Positions 40,570 through 50,909 are shown, numbered from the stretch's first letter. The stretch is DNA of 64,000 nucleotides from Paenibacillus alginolyticus DSM 5050 = NBRC 15375 (GCF_000422905.1 NZ_KE383949.1:1-64000), one strand, 5' to 3'. A program made the numbers and translations. Notes: generated from the sequence alone by a model not told the origin.

Positions 40570-41562
40570 ATGGCAGTTACTACTTACTATGAAAAAGATG
40601 CAGACTTAGCGGTACTTAAAGGTAAAACGATTGCAGTGGTTGGTTATGGTTCCCAAGGGCACGCACAAGCACAAAACTTGCGTGACAGCGGATTGAACGT
40701 TATTATCGGACTTCGTGAAGGTCGTTCATGGAATTCTGCAAAAAATGATGGTTTCGAAGTTGTTTCCGTTGAAGAAGCAGCAAGACGCGCTGACGTGATC
40801 CAAATCTTGATGCCGGATGAAACACAAGCTCGCGTTTACCGTGAGTCCATTCAACCGAACATGAAAAAAGGCGCAGCGATCATGTTCTCCCATGGTTTCA
40901 ACATCCATTTCGGACAAATCGTAGCTCCTGAAGGTACAGATGTATTCTTAGTAGCTCCTAAATCCCCTGGTCACATGGTACGTCGTACGTATGTTGAAGG
41001 CTTTGGTGTTCCTGGATTGATCGCAATCGAGAAAGACGCTACTGGCAACGCAAAAGCAATCGGTCTTGCTTATGCAAAAGGTATCGGCTGTACACGTGCA
41101 GGCGTTATCGAAACTTCTTTCCGTGAAGAAACAGAAACCGATTTGTTCGGTGAGCAAGCTGTTCTTTGTGGCGGTGCTTCTGAACTGGTTAAAGCAGGTT
41201 TCGAAACATTGGTTGAAGCTGGTTATGCACCTGAAATGGCTTACTTCGAGTGTTTGCACGAGCTTAAATTGATCGTTGATATGATGTATGAAGGCGGACT
41301 TGCTTCCATGCGCAGCTCCATCTCCAACACAGCTGAATACGGTGACTATGTAACTGGACCTCGTATTATCACAGCTGAAACGAAAAAAGCAATGAAAGAA
41401 GTACTTTCCGATATCCAACAAGGTAAATTCGCTCGCGACTTCATCTTGGAAAACCAATCCAACTTTGCTTTCATGAACGCAACTCGCCGCAATGAAGCAC
41501 AGCACCCAATCGAAGTCGTTGGTTCCCAACTTCGCGAAATGATGCACTGGATCAAAAAGTAA
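40570..41562 (+). CDS. ilvC: Ketol-acid reductoisomerase
   Basis: 330 residues, class I. It converts acetolactate to dihydroxyisovalerate with NAD(P)H and Mg. The dinucleotide site is VVGYGSQGHAQAQNLRDSG, and the metal and substrate residues lie in SFREETETDLFGEQAVLCGG (20 residues) and LKLIVDMMYEGG. AAAGGAGG lies before the ATG. Third gene of the operon. Codons look very even, as in a highly expressed gene. Confidence 0.98.
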   Translation: MAVTTYYEKDADLAVLKGKTIAVVGYGSQGHAQAQNLRDSGLNVIIGLREGRSWNSAKNDGFEVVSVEEAARRADVIQILMPDETQARVYRESIQPNMKKGAAIMFSHGFNIHFGQIVAPEGTDVFLVAPKSPGHMVRRTYVEGFGVPGLIAIEKDATGNAKAIGLAYAKGIGCTRAGVIETSFREETETDLFGEQAVLCGGASELVKAGFETLVEAGYAPEMAYFECLHELKLIVDMMYEGGLASMRSSISNTAEYGDYVTGPRIITAETKKAMKEVLSDIQQGKFARDFILENQSNFAFMNATRRNEAQHPIEVVGSQLREMMHWIKK

Positions 41563-41923
41563 TCATAAGTACTTATTTATAGCAAAACCTTCCACAGGGA
41601 GTGATTGAGGAGAATTTCCCAATCACTCCCTGTGAATACTATAAAGACGAGTAAAGATTTATATCTAAATCTTTAAAAACTCCTTCGAAATGCCCAGTGG
41701 AGGGCTCAGTGTTTGTCGGAGAAGCGTAGCGTTCGTATTTGAAAACGTGTCCCTACCTTTTGTTTATTCAGATGAGGGGACACGTTTTCAAGAAACGATC
41801 GGAGATAAATGCTGAAGACCGGAACGGTCAGTAGTTAGAATTAGGTTTTAATCAATTTAATAGAAATCTCAGTAAAAGCTTACGAAGTAAGTTTTCTATC
41901 GAAAACTCTTAGGAGGTGACATG
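41563..41923 (+). other. ilvC-leuA gap with two long hairpins
   Basis: No gene is supported here. Hairpin one: CACAGGGAGTGATTG (41593-41607) pairs perfectly with its complement at 41620-41634. Hairpin two: GAAAACGTGTCCC (41741-41753) pairs perfectly with 41777-41789. Neither is followed by a T run in the plus direction. They may be mRNA processing or stability elements that set a different level of leuA. No clear separate leuA promoter was found. Confidence 0.7.
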
Positions 41924-43471
41924 GTGCGCAAAATCTACATCTTTGATACAACGCTTAGAGACGGAGAGCAATCGCCGGGTGTGAACCTGAACACGCAGGA
42001 GAAAGTCGAGATCGCGCTGCAGCTTGAGAAGCTTGGCGTTGATCGTATGGAGGCTGGTTTCCCAGCCGCATCGCCAGGTGATTTGGCTGGTGTGAATGCC
42101 GTTGCAAGAGCCGTCAGGAATGCCTCAGTTATCGGTTTGTCCCGCTCGAAGGAGAGTGACATCGAGGCCGTCCGTGAAGCGCTACAAGGCGCTCAGGATC
42201 CGTGTATTCATTTATTCCTAGCGACGTCTCCTATTCATCGCCAGCATAAGCTGAAGATGGAGAAACACCAAGTACTGGAAACAGCCGAAGCAGCGATTAA
42301 ATATGCGAAGAAGTATTTCAGCAAAATCGAGTTTTCTCTCGAAGATGCAGGACGCACTGAGCTGGATTTCATCGCTGAAGTAACAGCAATGGCTATTCGC
42401 GCTGGCGCTTCCGTCGTGAATATTCCGGATACAGTCGGCTTTATGACGCCGTACGACTACGGCAATATTTTCAAAATGCTGAAGGAGACCGTGCCAGGCA
42501 TTGAGAAGATTCAGCTGAGCGCGCACTGCCATGACGACCTCGGAATGGCTACAGCTAACGCGCTAGCGGCGGTACTTAATGGTGCCGATCAAATCGAAGG
42601 CACCATTAACGGGATCGGCGAGCGAGCGGGCAACACCTCAATCGAGGAAGTTGTCATGGCGCTCGAGACGCGCCAGGACTTCTACCAAGCGAAAACTTCG
42701 CTTGTGCTGAAAGAGATCTACCGCACCAGCCGTTTGGTCAGCAAGCTGACCGGCATGGTGGTGCCAGGCAATAAAGCGATCGTCGGCGCCAACGCGTTCG
42801 CCCATGAGTCCGGCATCCATCAGGATGGGATGCTCAAAGAGAAAACGACTTACGAGATTATTTCCCCTGAGACCATCGGTGTCAAGGAAAGTAAGCTCGT
42901 GATGGGTAAACACTCCGGACGTCATGCATTCCGTGAGAAGCTCATCGATCTCGGCTATGACCTTGGAGACGAGCAAGTGAACGCGGCTTTCGCCAAGTTC
43001 AAAGATTTGGCAGATCGCAAGAAGCAGGTTGAAGACGAAGATATTCGTGCATTGATCGAAGAAAAATTGATCGAGACGCCGGAAATTTTCGCGCTTGGTA
43101 CGCTTCAGGTTGCTTATGGCAACCAGATGACACCAACGGCAACCGTGCATGTTCGCTTCCAGGACGGCACCGAAGTGGCGGAAAGCGCAGTTGGTAACGG
43201 CTCAGTTGATGCGATTTACAATGCAATTGATAAAGCAACGAAGGAAGATGTTGAGCTGGACGACTACTCCATCAAATCCGTATCCCACGGCAAAGATGCA
43301 CTAGGCGAGGTTCACGTTGTTCTTAAGCAAAACGATGTATCCGTTCAAGGTCGCGGTATTTCAACGGATATTCTGGAAGCAAGCGCCAAAGCGTATTTGG
43401 ACGCTGTGAACAGGCTCATTGATAAACGCAAAACCCCAACAAGCAACAGAAGCAACGTTACGTTGATTTAA
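41924..43471 (+). CDS. leuA: 2-isopropylmalate synthase
   Basis: 515 residues from GTG 41924, which has GGAGG 7 nt ahead; ATG 41921 is only 4 nt away. It joins ketoisovalerate and acetyl-CoA at the start of the leucine branch. The catalytic TIM barrel opens with FDTTLRDGEQSPGVNLNTQEK (quoted in part), and LSAHCHDDLGMATANALA carries the metal-binding His pair. The C-terminal LeuA dimer domain (about 385-510) binds leucine. Fourth gene of the ilv operon. leuB lies 18 kb away and leuCD are not in the window. Confidence 0.97.
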   Translation: MRKIYIFDTTLRDGEQSPGVNLNTQEKVEIALQLEKLGVDRMEAGFPAASPGDLAGVNAVARAVRNASVIGLSRSKESDIEAVREALQGAQDPCIHLFLATSPIHRQHKLKMEKHQVLETAEAAIKYAKKYFSKIEFSLEDAGRTELDFIAEVTAMAIRAGASVVNIPDTVGFMTPYDYGNIFKMLKETVPGIEKIQLSAHCHDDLGMATANALAAVLNGADQIEGTINGIGERAGNTSIEEVVMALETRQDFYQAKTSLVLKEIYRTSRLVSKLTGMVVPGNKAIVGANAFAHESGIHQDGMLKEKTTYEIISPETIGVKESKLVMGKHSGRHAFREKLIDLGYDLGDEQVNAAFAKFKDLADRKKQVEDEDIRALIEEKLIETPEIFALGTLQVAYGNQMTPTATVHVRFQDGTEVAESAVGNGSVDAIYNAIDKATKEDVELDDYSIKSVSHGKDALGEVHVVLKQNDVSVQGRGISTDILEASAKAYLDAVNRLIDKRKTPTSNRSNVTLI

Positions 43472-43500
43472 TAACTTTGAGTCCACGGCACCACCCAGAT

Positions 43501-43538
43501 AAGCACCTCACCTCCAAGCCTAACGAGGAGGGGTGCTT
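43501..43538 (+). terminator. Hairpin after leuA
   Basis: AAGCACCTCACCTCC pairs with GGAGGGGTGCTT (small bulge), then TTCTAC. The weak T run suggests partial termination between leuA and the aminotransferase gene. Confidence 0.55.
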
Positions 43539-43567
43539 TCTACAAATGCGAAAGGATGCGTCCATTT

Positions 43568-44764
43568 ATGAAATATCGATTTTCTAAGTCGCTGGAAGGT
43601 TTCTCATCCTCGGCGGTAAGAGAAATTCTCAAGCTGACACAAGGCAGTTCGATTATTTCTTTTGCCGGCGGATTGCCTGCTGAAGAGTTTTTTCCTTTGG
43701 ACGCGGTTGCTGATGCGTTTCAAAGAGTGATTGGCGGCGGGAAGTCAGCGCTGCAATATGGTTTGACTGAGGGCTACAAGCCACTTCGTGAATCCTTATG
43801 CAAGCGGATGGCTGCTAAGAATATGCAAGTAACACCTGACGAGATGCTGCTGACGACGGGTTCTCAACAAGCGATTGATCTTATGACGCGTGTTTACATT
43901 GATGAAGGCGATGTCATTCTTGTTGAAAGCCCAACGTATTTGGCGGCGATTCAAGTGTTTCAAGCCAAAGGCGCTAAGATTTATTCGGTTGATAGCGATA
44001 AAGACGGTATGATTCTTGAAGATCTGTCGGCCAAAATTGCCAAGCACAATCCGAAGATGGTTTATGTCATTCCGACCTTCTCCAACCCGGCAGGCCGTGC
44101 ATGGAGCTTGGAACGCCGTCAAGGCTTATTGGATATTTGCCGCGGCGCGGAAGTCCTTATTCTGGAAGATGATCCGTATGGGGAAATTCAGTTTGACGAA
44201 AGCGAAACCTATCCAACGATCTTCTCACTAGGTGGCAAAGCTGAAGGAGGGAATGTTGTTTACACCAGCACATTCTCCAAAACCGTCGCGCCTGCCTTCC
44301 GAACAGGATGGGTAATGGGCGACGAAACCATTATTCGCCAAATTGCTCGTTTTAAGCAATCTGCGGATCTGCACTCCAGCACGATTGATCAGCAAACGCT
44401 GTATCATTTGCTTGAGCACTTTGATCTCGACGCACATATCTCCTTAATTCGTGAGCAATATTTGGATCGGATGAAATTCATGTCTGGTCTGCTGAAAGAA
44501 TTAAACTGGCCTGGACTGAAGTGGGAAGAACCGAAGGGCGGCATGTTCATTTGGGTGGAGCTGCCGGCGAATATTCGTGCAGAGGATTTGCTGAAAATCG
44601 CGGTAAAAGAAGGTGTAGCGTTTGTTCCAGGATCCACATTCTACGCCGAAAATCCACAATACAACACAATGCGCCTGAATTACACGCATACGGATCGTGA
44701 GATTACGATTCTCGGTATGCAGAAATTAGCTAAGGCTATGGAATCATATCTACAAAATGCATAG
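43568..44764 (+). CDS. PLP-dependent aminotransferase (2-aminoadipate/aromatic type, class I fold)
   Basis: 398 residues from ATG 43568; the ATG at 43556 overlaps the AAAGGA site. The PLP-binding Lys is in YTSTFSKTVAPAFRTGW. Other marks are ISFAGGLPAEEFFP, ALQYGLTEGYKPLRE, VIPTFSNPAGR and the Arg of NTMRLNYTH. The closest type is the LysN/AadAT-like or MocR-like domain family of broad specificity. Placement after ilv-leu genes suggests it may aminate branched-chain keto acids, but that is inference. Confidence 0.9.
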   Translation: MKYRFSKSLEGFSSSAVREILKLTQGSSIISFAGGLPAEEFFPLDAVADAFQRVIGGGKSALQYGLTEGYKPLRESLCKRMAAKNMQVTPDEMLLTTGSQQAIDLMTRVYIDEGDVILVESPTYLAAIQVFQAKGAKIYSVDSDKDGMILEDLSAKIAKHNPKMVYVIPTFSNPAGRAWSLERRQGLLDICRGAEVLILEDDPYGEIQFDESETYPTIFSLGGKAEGGNVVYTSTFSKTVAPAFRTGWVMGDETIIRQIARFKQSADLHSSTIDQQTLYHLLEHFDLDAHISLIREQYLDRMKFMSGLLKELNWPGLKWEEPKGGMFIWVELPANIRAEDLLKIAVKEGVAFVPGSTFYAENPQYNTMRLNYTHTDREITILGMQKLAKAMESYLQNA

Positions 44765-44768
44765 AAGA

Positions 44769-44827
44769 TAGCGCACCTTCTTGCGAATTGGTCGTCCAAG
44801 ACCATCAGCTTGAGGGTGCTTTTTTTG
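44769..44827 (+). terminator. Terminator of the aminotransferase gene
   Basis: Outer AGCGCACC/GGGTGCT stem with an inner TGGTC/GACCA hairpin, then seven T. Confidence 0.85.
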
Positions 44828-44853
44828 TTGTCTATATTGGAAATCCAGAATCG

Positions 44854-44897
44854 AAAAAGCCGCCTAATACCAGGTATCCACTGGGATTTGGCGGCTT
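44854..44897 (-). terminator. Terminator of the beta-mannoside operon
   Basis: AAGCCGCC (44857-44864) pairs with GGCGGCTT (44890-44897), inner CCAG/CTGG pairing. On the minus strand it is followed by TTTTTCG. About 100 bp after the beta-mannosidase stop. Confidence 0.75.
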
Positions 44898-44993
44898 CTT
44901 ATTCGTTTTGGAGCCATAATGTTGTACAAAATACAACTTTCTGCTTCGGGAAGTCACCACTGTTTAGTTCCATAGAAGTGGCACTTGTCCTGC

Positions 44994-47513
44994 CTACAAA
45001 TTCATTGCACTCACGTTCAGCTCTTTCAATGAAACTTTACTACCAGCAGGGTCACTGATGTGAACGGTAACTTGTTCACCAGCCAGCAAGTCGAAGAAAT
45101 TATCGCTGAAGCGGATATTTCCTTGTGGCAGATCGATCTTCACCATACGCGCGTGGGTGCCGTTTGCGGTGATTTGAACGGTTTGCGCAGTTTCATCCAC
45201 ATTCACCCTTAGCGTGGTAGGAGGGAGCTTGAGATCCTTCTGGTCGCGCAGGTAGATCAGGTTGTCCGGTGCTGCCCAGTCAGTTGTGCTTAGCTTCACA
45301 ACGACCTGATCCGCCGAAGCGCCCTGCAAAATATCCGTTTCATTCAAGCTGCCAAGATGCAAAGCTTCATTCGGCTTCACCTGAGCATCGAAAGCATGGC
45401 TGAACAGCAGCTCACCTGAGAAGTTAAACACAGACAGCAATACTTGCCCTTGCAGAGAGCTAAGTGTATCGTTCACTGCCCAGACATGCAGCGGCTGGCC
45501 CGGTTCATGGTCGATCGAAAGGAGCAGCGGATGATAGAACTTTTTCGCATAGTAAAAGGATGCTTTCGGAAGCAGTTCATAGTCGATCAGTGACCAACTG
45601 GTACCTGGCCAGCTATCGTTGAGCTGCCAGACTAGCGATCCGCTTGTGCGGTGCTTGTTGCGACGGTAATGCTCAATACCGTACTTCAAGCCCTCGGCTT
45701 GGGTCAGCATAGAGAAGTTCATGTACTCCTCGATGTTGGACGGAATACCGGTATAGCCTTCCATGAGCAGGATACCCTTCTGATGGTTCGTATCTTTATT
45801 GCGATACGCCATCTCTACGCTATTCCAGTAGAATTGGCCGTCAGGGATGTTTTTCTCGAGTGTATAGCGATTGGCCGAAGCATGCATTCCGAATTCGCTG
45901 CTGAACAGGGTGTAGTCCTTTTTGTAATTTTTGAATGTGACGCCTTCGATGCTGTAATCCAGCAAAGGCACATCGCCGAATTGGCGAGGGTACACGGAGC
46001 CATGCCACACCTGCCAGTTATGGCGGTCGCCGACATCCGGATCGTTCGCGTCATTCCCGCCGAAAGGAGAAGATGGCCAATAAGCACGACTGTCATCGAG
46101 GAGCTCAAGTGCTTCTGGAATTAGTTCATGGTAGATGACTTCACCGTAGAACGGGCATGTAATATCGCCACCGGCGGATTTCATATCATACAGCCAGTCG
46201 ATTTCGTTGTTTCCGCACCACAAGGCAAGGGATGTATAATTGCGTAAACGCTTAATGTTATAGATGACTTCTTTACGGACATTTTCCAAAAAATCTCGGT
46301 TAAAATCAGGGAAGAGTGCATTGGCGAAGGCGAAGTCCTGCCAAACGAGTACACCGCGCTTGTCGCATTCCTCGAAAAACACATCTTTCTCATAAATACC
46401 GCCTGCCCAAATGCGCAGCATGTTCATATTCGAGTTAACGGAGAGATCAATCAGATCGCGATATCGCAGATCAGGAATACTTCCGATGAAGTGATCGGCC
46501 GGAATCCAATTGGCACCCTTGGCGAATATTTTGACGCCATTGAGGATAAAAGCAAACGCATGTTGACCGTGTTGATCTTTGAGTTCGAGCTCAATCGTTC
46601 TTATGCCAAATGGCTTCTTATAGAGATCGACAAGCTCTCCATCCGCATATAGAAGCACCTCTAATTCGTACAAATAAGGCTTGCCCAAGTCATGCGTCCA
46701 CCATAATTGAGGGTTTACTACTTCCATTGTAAATGTGTTTGTTTTCGATCTGCCTGGCCCATTTACCATCCCATGCACGGATGTAACGACACGGCCATCT
46801 TCTGCTAATAAACGGACTTCGCACTCAAGCTCTGCATTTTTTCGGAAAGCAATGACATCGGCATCGAGCTTAATGGAGGCAGCAGACTCATTCACTGCTA
46901 CTGTCCTTGCAAAGACACTATCCAGCTTAGCGAGGCGCTTACGCTCGATATGAACCTTTCCCCAGATGCCTACCGTTACCATCCGCGGGCCCCAGTCCCA
47001 GCCAAAATTCATTGCGGCTTTACGCAGCCAAGGGCGCTCCTTCGTATAGGAAGACCATTGGAACAGCTCTTTATCCCGATTGTGCAAATATAACGGATCA
47101 AATTTGACCGCGATCGTATTTTTACCTTCGACAAGTACTCGGGTGACATCGAACGTGTGGCCCATTAGCATATTGTTGGTGGTGCCAATTTTCTTGCCAT
47201 TCACATAGATGGTGGCGAATGTATCGAGGCCCTCAAAGGTCAGCTCATGCTTCTCTTCAGGATCTTCATTCAGATCATAATTGAACGCATAGCGATACCA
47301 CCATTCCTTCTGCTCGATCCAGCGGCTTTTTGCATCGTTATGGCCGAAATAGGGATTGTCGATGAGCCCACGATCGATTAAAGCTGAATGCACATCACCA
47401 GGTACTTGTACTGTAATCCAGAAGCGGTCGTCCAGTCCAGCAGCCGCTACTTCCAGCGGTCTCGCCTGTCCAACCTCGAATTGTTGAAGTCTCCATAAAC
47501 CTGATAGTTCCAT
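44994..47513 (-). CDS. Beta-mannosidase (GH2)
   Basis: 839 residues from ATG 47513, with AAGGGAGAG 7 nt ahead; an ATG at 47537 has no such site. It removes mannose from the non-reducing end of beta-mannosides, here inside the cell since there is no signal peptide. Sugar-binding and Ig-like domains lie at about 1-300 and the TIM barrel at about 300-650. The acid/base Glu437 is in LWCGNNEID, and the nucleophile Glu540 in FSSEFGMHA. It is the last gene of an operon with a sugar ABC importer and a YesMN-type regulator pair. Confidence 0.95.
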   Translation of the reverse strand: MELSGLWRLQQFEVGQARPLEVAAAGLDDRFWITVQVPGDVHSALIDRGLIDNPYFGHNDAKSRWIEQKEWWYRYAFNYDLNEDPEEKHELTFEGLDTFATIYVNGKKIGTTNNMLMGHTFDVTRVLVEGKNTIAVKFDPLYLHNRDKELFQWSSYTKERPWLRKAAMNFGWDWGPRMVTVGIWGKVHIERKRLAKLDSVFARTVAVNESAASIKLDADVIAFRKNAELECEVRLLAEDGRVVTSVHGMVNGPGRSKTNTFTMEVVNPQLWWTHDLGKPYLYELEVLLYADGELVDLYKKPFGIRTIELELKDQHGQHAFAFILNGVKIFAKGANWIPADHFIGSIPDLRYRDLIDLSVNSNMNMLRIWAGGIYEKDVFFEECDKRGVLVWQDFAFANALFPDFNRDFLENVRKEVIYNIKRLRNYTSLALWCGNNEIDWLYDMKSAGGDITCPFYGEVIYHELIPEALELLDDSRAYWPSSPFGGNDANDPDVGDRHNWQVWHGSVYPRQFGDVPLLDYSIEGVTFKNYKKDYTLFSSEFGMHASANRYTLEKNIPDGQFYWNSVEMAYRNKDTNHQKGILLMEGYTGIPSNIEEYMNFSMLTQAEGLKYGIEHYRRNKHRTSGSLVWQLNDSWPGTSWSLIDYELLPKASFYYAKKFYHPLLLSIDHEPGQPLHVWAVNDTLSSLQGQVLLSVFNFSGELLFSHAFDAQVKPNEALHLGSLNETDILQGASADQVVVKLSTTDWAAPDNLIYLRDQKDLKLPPTTLRVNVDETAQTVQITANGTHARMVKIDLPQGNIRFSDNFFDLLAGEQVTVHISDPAGSKVSLKELNVSAMNL

Positions 47514-47543
47514 GTAAGATCTCTCCCTTTGCTTCATTGCACC

Positions 47544-49124
47544 TTACGGTTTAGGTGTCTGTCCCAGATGCTGGGTAGCTTCTTCTCTGAACTCGCTTGG
47601 TGTTTTTCCTGTGAATTTCTTGAATACTTGACTGAAATATTTAATATCTTCAAAGCCAACTACACCTGCAATTTCAGCAATTTTAGCAGGGGAAACCGTA
47701 AGGATTTCCATGGCTCGGCCTATTTTTTGTCTGGTCACATAATCACCGAATGTCATACCGGCTTCTTTTTTAAACACTTCACTCAAATGATTAGGGTGCA
47801 AATGGACGAATTTCGCCACTTGCTGCAAGCCTACATCGTTGCCTAGATTTTGCTGAATATAAGCCATGGCTTTCTGTGTATGTGTAGCTTGACCTCCGGC
47901 AAGGCGATGGTGATATAGTTCCATGAGAGCAAGCAAATGTTGAAATAGCACATCCTTGAATATAGTACCGCGGTTGATGACAAGCGGACTGATCTGTTCG
48001 TCGATGTTTCCGCCACGGCCTGTAGCGGTTAACACGCGTTCCAGCCACCGATGGGCAGAGAGCGCAGCCGAGCGAATCATCGACTGGAGCGATTCAATTG
48101 TCATCTGGGGATCATCGAGCTCTGGCTGCATATATCGCTGAACCCAGCCTTTCAGCGCGATAGAATCATCCTCAAGCAAGATAGCAGAGAGCTCGAGCTC
48201 TTCTTCATGCGTACAAACTGTTTTGCCGCCTTTGCGCAGGGCGATATCCGAGTAATCAAGTATGGATTTCTCCAATATTGGTTTATAGCTAAAGGCATAA
48301 TCAGCTGTAGTATACGATTTATGCAAATCTTCTGCCTGATGAACCATCTCCCCGAGAGACAACCAAACTTTGCATTTCAGTAACTGTTCAATTTTATTCA
48401 AAGCTGTGGAAGGATATATGTTGAGCTCGGCGCCTTGTTCTTTGCGAATGCCAACGACAATTCGTTGTTTATAAATCAACGTCTCACATTTCAATAGCTC
48501 ATGTAGCATGTTATCCACAGCGAATAAAAGAAGAGACATCGCAGCTGTTGATTCACCCCAACCTTCAGCGGTGATTACGTAAATTTGAAGCTTGCTTTCG
48601 CCAGCATTCTTCGAAGGAAATAAGTGTGGCAAGTACTCAGACAGCAGGGCAGAATCAACGGCGGTCGTTTCACCACCAATAATCCATTGTTCAAATAGAC
48701 GATTGCGAATCTCTTTATTTTTGTACTGATCTTGATTGTGATGTTTCCACTTTTCTTCGATTCTTTGCTTGACCTGCAGGACTGTCTTCATAATTTCTTC
48801 AGGACGGCTTGTTTTCAGCAAATAGTCACTGACCCCTTGTCGGATCGCCTGCTGCATAAAAACGAAATCATCATATCCCGAAAGAATGATGGTTTCGATT
48901 TCCGGTATAATTTCTTTTGCTTTCTCCGCAAGCTGCAGGCCGTTCATATGCTTCATGCGAATGTCCGTCAACAGAATGTGAGGATGCTCTTCCGGTAAGC
49001 GCCGAAGTGCTTCTTCCGCAGAAGCTGCCGGTTGAAGAAGTTCGATGCCAATTTCTTTCCACTTGATGACTTTCGCCAAACCCGTACGAATAATGACTTC
49101 ATCGTCAACGATCATGATTCTCAT
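47544..49124 (-). CDS. Response regulator with AraC-type DNA-binding domain (YesN-like)
   Basis: 526 residues from ATG 49124, with GGAGG 6 nt ahead; the longer frame to 49160 lacks such a site. The receiver domain starts RIMIVDDEVIIRTGLAK, and the phosphorylated Asp is in ILLTDIRM. A large middle part follows, then two AraC helix-turn-helices at about 420-515 (VGLQQVAKFVHLHPNHLSEVFKK, quoted in part, and IAEIAGVVGFEDIKYFSQVFKK). Its start overlaps the kinase gene by 20 bp. It probably activates the operon when a beta-mannoside is sensed. Confidence 0.94.
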   Translation of the reverse strand: MRIMIVDDEVIIRTGLAKVIKWKEIGIELLQPAASAEEALRRLPEEHPHILLTDIRMKHMNGLQLAEKAKEIIPEIETIILSGYDDFVFMQQAIRQGVSDYLLKTSRPEEIMKTVLQVKQRIEEKWKHHNQDQYKNKEIRNRLFEQWIIGGETTAVDSALLSEYLPHLFPSKNAGESKLQIYVITAEGWGESTAAMSLLLFAVDNMLHELLKCETLIYKQRIVVGIRKEQGAELNIYPSTALNKIEQLLKCKVWLSLGEMVHQAEDLHKSYTTADYAFSYKPILEKSILDYSDIALRKGGKTVCTHEEELELSAILLEDDSIALKGWVQRYMQPELDDPQMTIESLQSMIRSAALSAHRWLERVLTATGRGGNIDEQISPLVINRGTIFKDVLFQHLLALMELYHHRLAGGQATHTQKAMAYIQQNLGNDVGLQQVAKFVHLHPNHLSEVFKKEAGMTFGDYVTRQKIGRAMEILTVSPAKIAEIAGVVGFEDIKYFSQVFKKFTGKTPSEFREEATQHLGQTPKP

Positions 49125-50871
49125 GGAAATCCTCCAATATTGGAATGGAAAAAGAAACACAAGTGCCAGTATTTAATTTGCTCTCGATGATAAGCCCAGA
49201 TTCCATCCCGTAATGCAATAGCAGCCGTTCATGTACATTGCGCATACCGTAGCTGGCATCGGAGGCAGGCAGCCCCTTCTGAGGGTTCAGACTTTCCCTT
49301 ACCGTTTTTAATTGATCCTCGGACATACCGATTCCATCATCCATGATCTTGAAGCTCATTAAACTGCCTTTTTGTTCGGCATAGATAGAAATGATGCCTT
49401 TCGCTTCTTTCTTCTGTATGCCATGAATCATCGCATTCTCAACAAGAGGTTGGAGCAATAGCTTCAACATATACGTGTCATTCAACCTTGCATCAATCGT
49501 AAAGTCGACTTCGAATTCATCGGGGAAACGAATGGCTTGGACCTGCACATAGTTACGTATATGCGCAAGTTCTTGAGAGACGGTGCAATATTCCTTGCCT
49601 TTGTTTAAACTGAAACGAAGGAAATCACTCAGGGCACCGACCATTTCGGCGATACGATTTTCTTCGGTCAGAAGAGCAATCCAATGAATGGATGAAAGTG
49701 TATTGTACAGGAAATGTGGATTAATTTGAGCCTGCAGCGCCCGCATGTCGGCTTCTTTCTTGCGTGTTTCATCGTGAATGAGCTGCGTTTTGAGTGCCTC
49801 GATGTGCGTGCCGAGCATGTTGTAGCTTTGTGCGAGTCGACCAATCTCATCCCTTGAATCAGCCGGATATTGCGGCAAGGGCTCACTTGGATTGACTTTG
49901 GTTAGCAGACGGGTCAAGGCGCGAAGCGGATTGGTAACCCTTTGGATCACAAACAAGGTAAGTACAATGTTAGTGAGCACAGCAAGTACAACAGCTACGC
50001 CAGTTAATTGCAGAATGTACCGATTCTGAGCACTATATAATTCGGAAGGGATAACGCCGATTAAGGTCCAGCCGATGGAGGGCTCTCGGTAGTAAAGAAT
50101 ATTCTGTTTGTCGTTCCCCTTGCCGAAGGTCCATTCGCCGGATGTTCCGGTTTTGATGTGCGCGCTCACGCCTGGAAACAACGTTTCGACAGGCCCGGCG
50201 AGCCAGCTTTTATCCGTGGCTGACATAATCTCATTCCGACTGTTAAGTAAGGCAACCTTTCCGTGTCCTTCAGCCAGCTGCGGTTCGGACCATATTCGGG
50301 ATAACACTTGTTCATCTAATGTTATCGAAAGCCAACCGAGTGTCTGATAGTTGTTATAGCTTCGCAAAGGGCGGATGAAGGAAAAGACCTGCCGATCACC
50401 CAAATAAGTTTCGATGTGATAGAGGTTTGTCCACATTTTATCCGAAATCTGTTCAATATCTATTTGTTGATTGAGATCGGTTTTATAGATGGTTGATGTT
50501 GCAAGCGGTTCGCTGGCAATCGAATTTTTGGGATATATTGTAATATTTGAAATATAGTCTTTGGAGTAAACAAGATTGGTCATGAGGCCGAGAATTTGGG
50601 CTCGTGTCTCATCGGGTTTCTTCATATAAGCTTGAACATCGCTTTGCCCAATTAAAAAGAGGGACATATTCTCAACGTCTTTCAATATAAAACGGAATTT
50701 GGCATCCATCTGAGCGAGTGTGTCCAGACCTGCCTGTTGAGCTTTCTCTTCCGTAATGTTGGAAGAAATGGTGAAGGCGAACGTACCAAGAAACAACAAG
50801 GGGATTAATGTCGTAACGAGCATAATCACAGATAGCTTGCGCCTTAACGAGTAGCCAAACCATTTGATCAT
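49105..50871 (-). CDS. Sensor histidine kinase (YesM-like)
   Basis: 588 residues. Two membrane helices (about 13-33 and 290-312) hold an extracellular sensor domain of about 255 residues, then a HAMP segment (TNPLRALTRLL). The phospho-acceptor His is in QINPHFLYNTLSSIHW. The ATP-binding domain has ENAMIHGIQKKE and DDGIGM. Pairs with the AraC-type regulator. The signal is probably a sugar or a loaded binding protein outside the cell. Confidence 0.95.
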   Translation of the reverse strand: MIKWFGYSLRRKLSVIMLVTTLIPLLFLGTFAFTISSNITEEKAQQAGLDTLAQMDAKFRFILKDVENMSLFLIGQSDVQAYMKKPDETRAQILGLMTNLVYSKDYISNITIYPKNSIASEPLATSTIYKTDLNQQIDIEQISDKMWTNLYHIETYLGDRQVFSFIRPLRSYNNYQTLGWLSITLDEQVLSRIWSEPQLAEGHGKVALLNSRNEIMSATDKSWLAGPVETLFPGVSAHIKTGTSGEWTFGKGNDKQNILYYREPSIGWTLIGVIPSELYSAQNRYILQLTGVAVVLAVLTNIVLTLFVIQRVTNPLRALTRLLTKVNPSEPLPQYPADSRDEIGRLAQSYNMLGTHIEALKTQLIHDETRKKEADMRALQAQINPHFLYNTLSSIHWIALLTEENRIAEMVGALSDFLRFSLNKGKEYCTVSQELAHIRNYVQVQAIRFPDEFEVDFTIDARLNDTYMLKLLLQPLVENAMIHGIQKKEAKGIISIYAEQKGSLMSFKIMDDGIGMSEDQLKTVRESLNPQKGLPASDASYGMRNVHERLLLHYGMESGLIIESKLNTGTCVSFSIPILEDFHENHDR

Positions 50872-50909
50872 CTCCAGATTTCCTCCTTCATTGTCTTCTT
50901 AGTCGTAGA

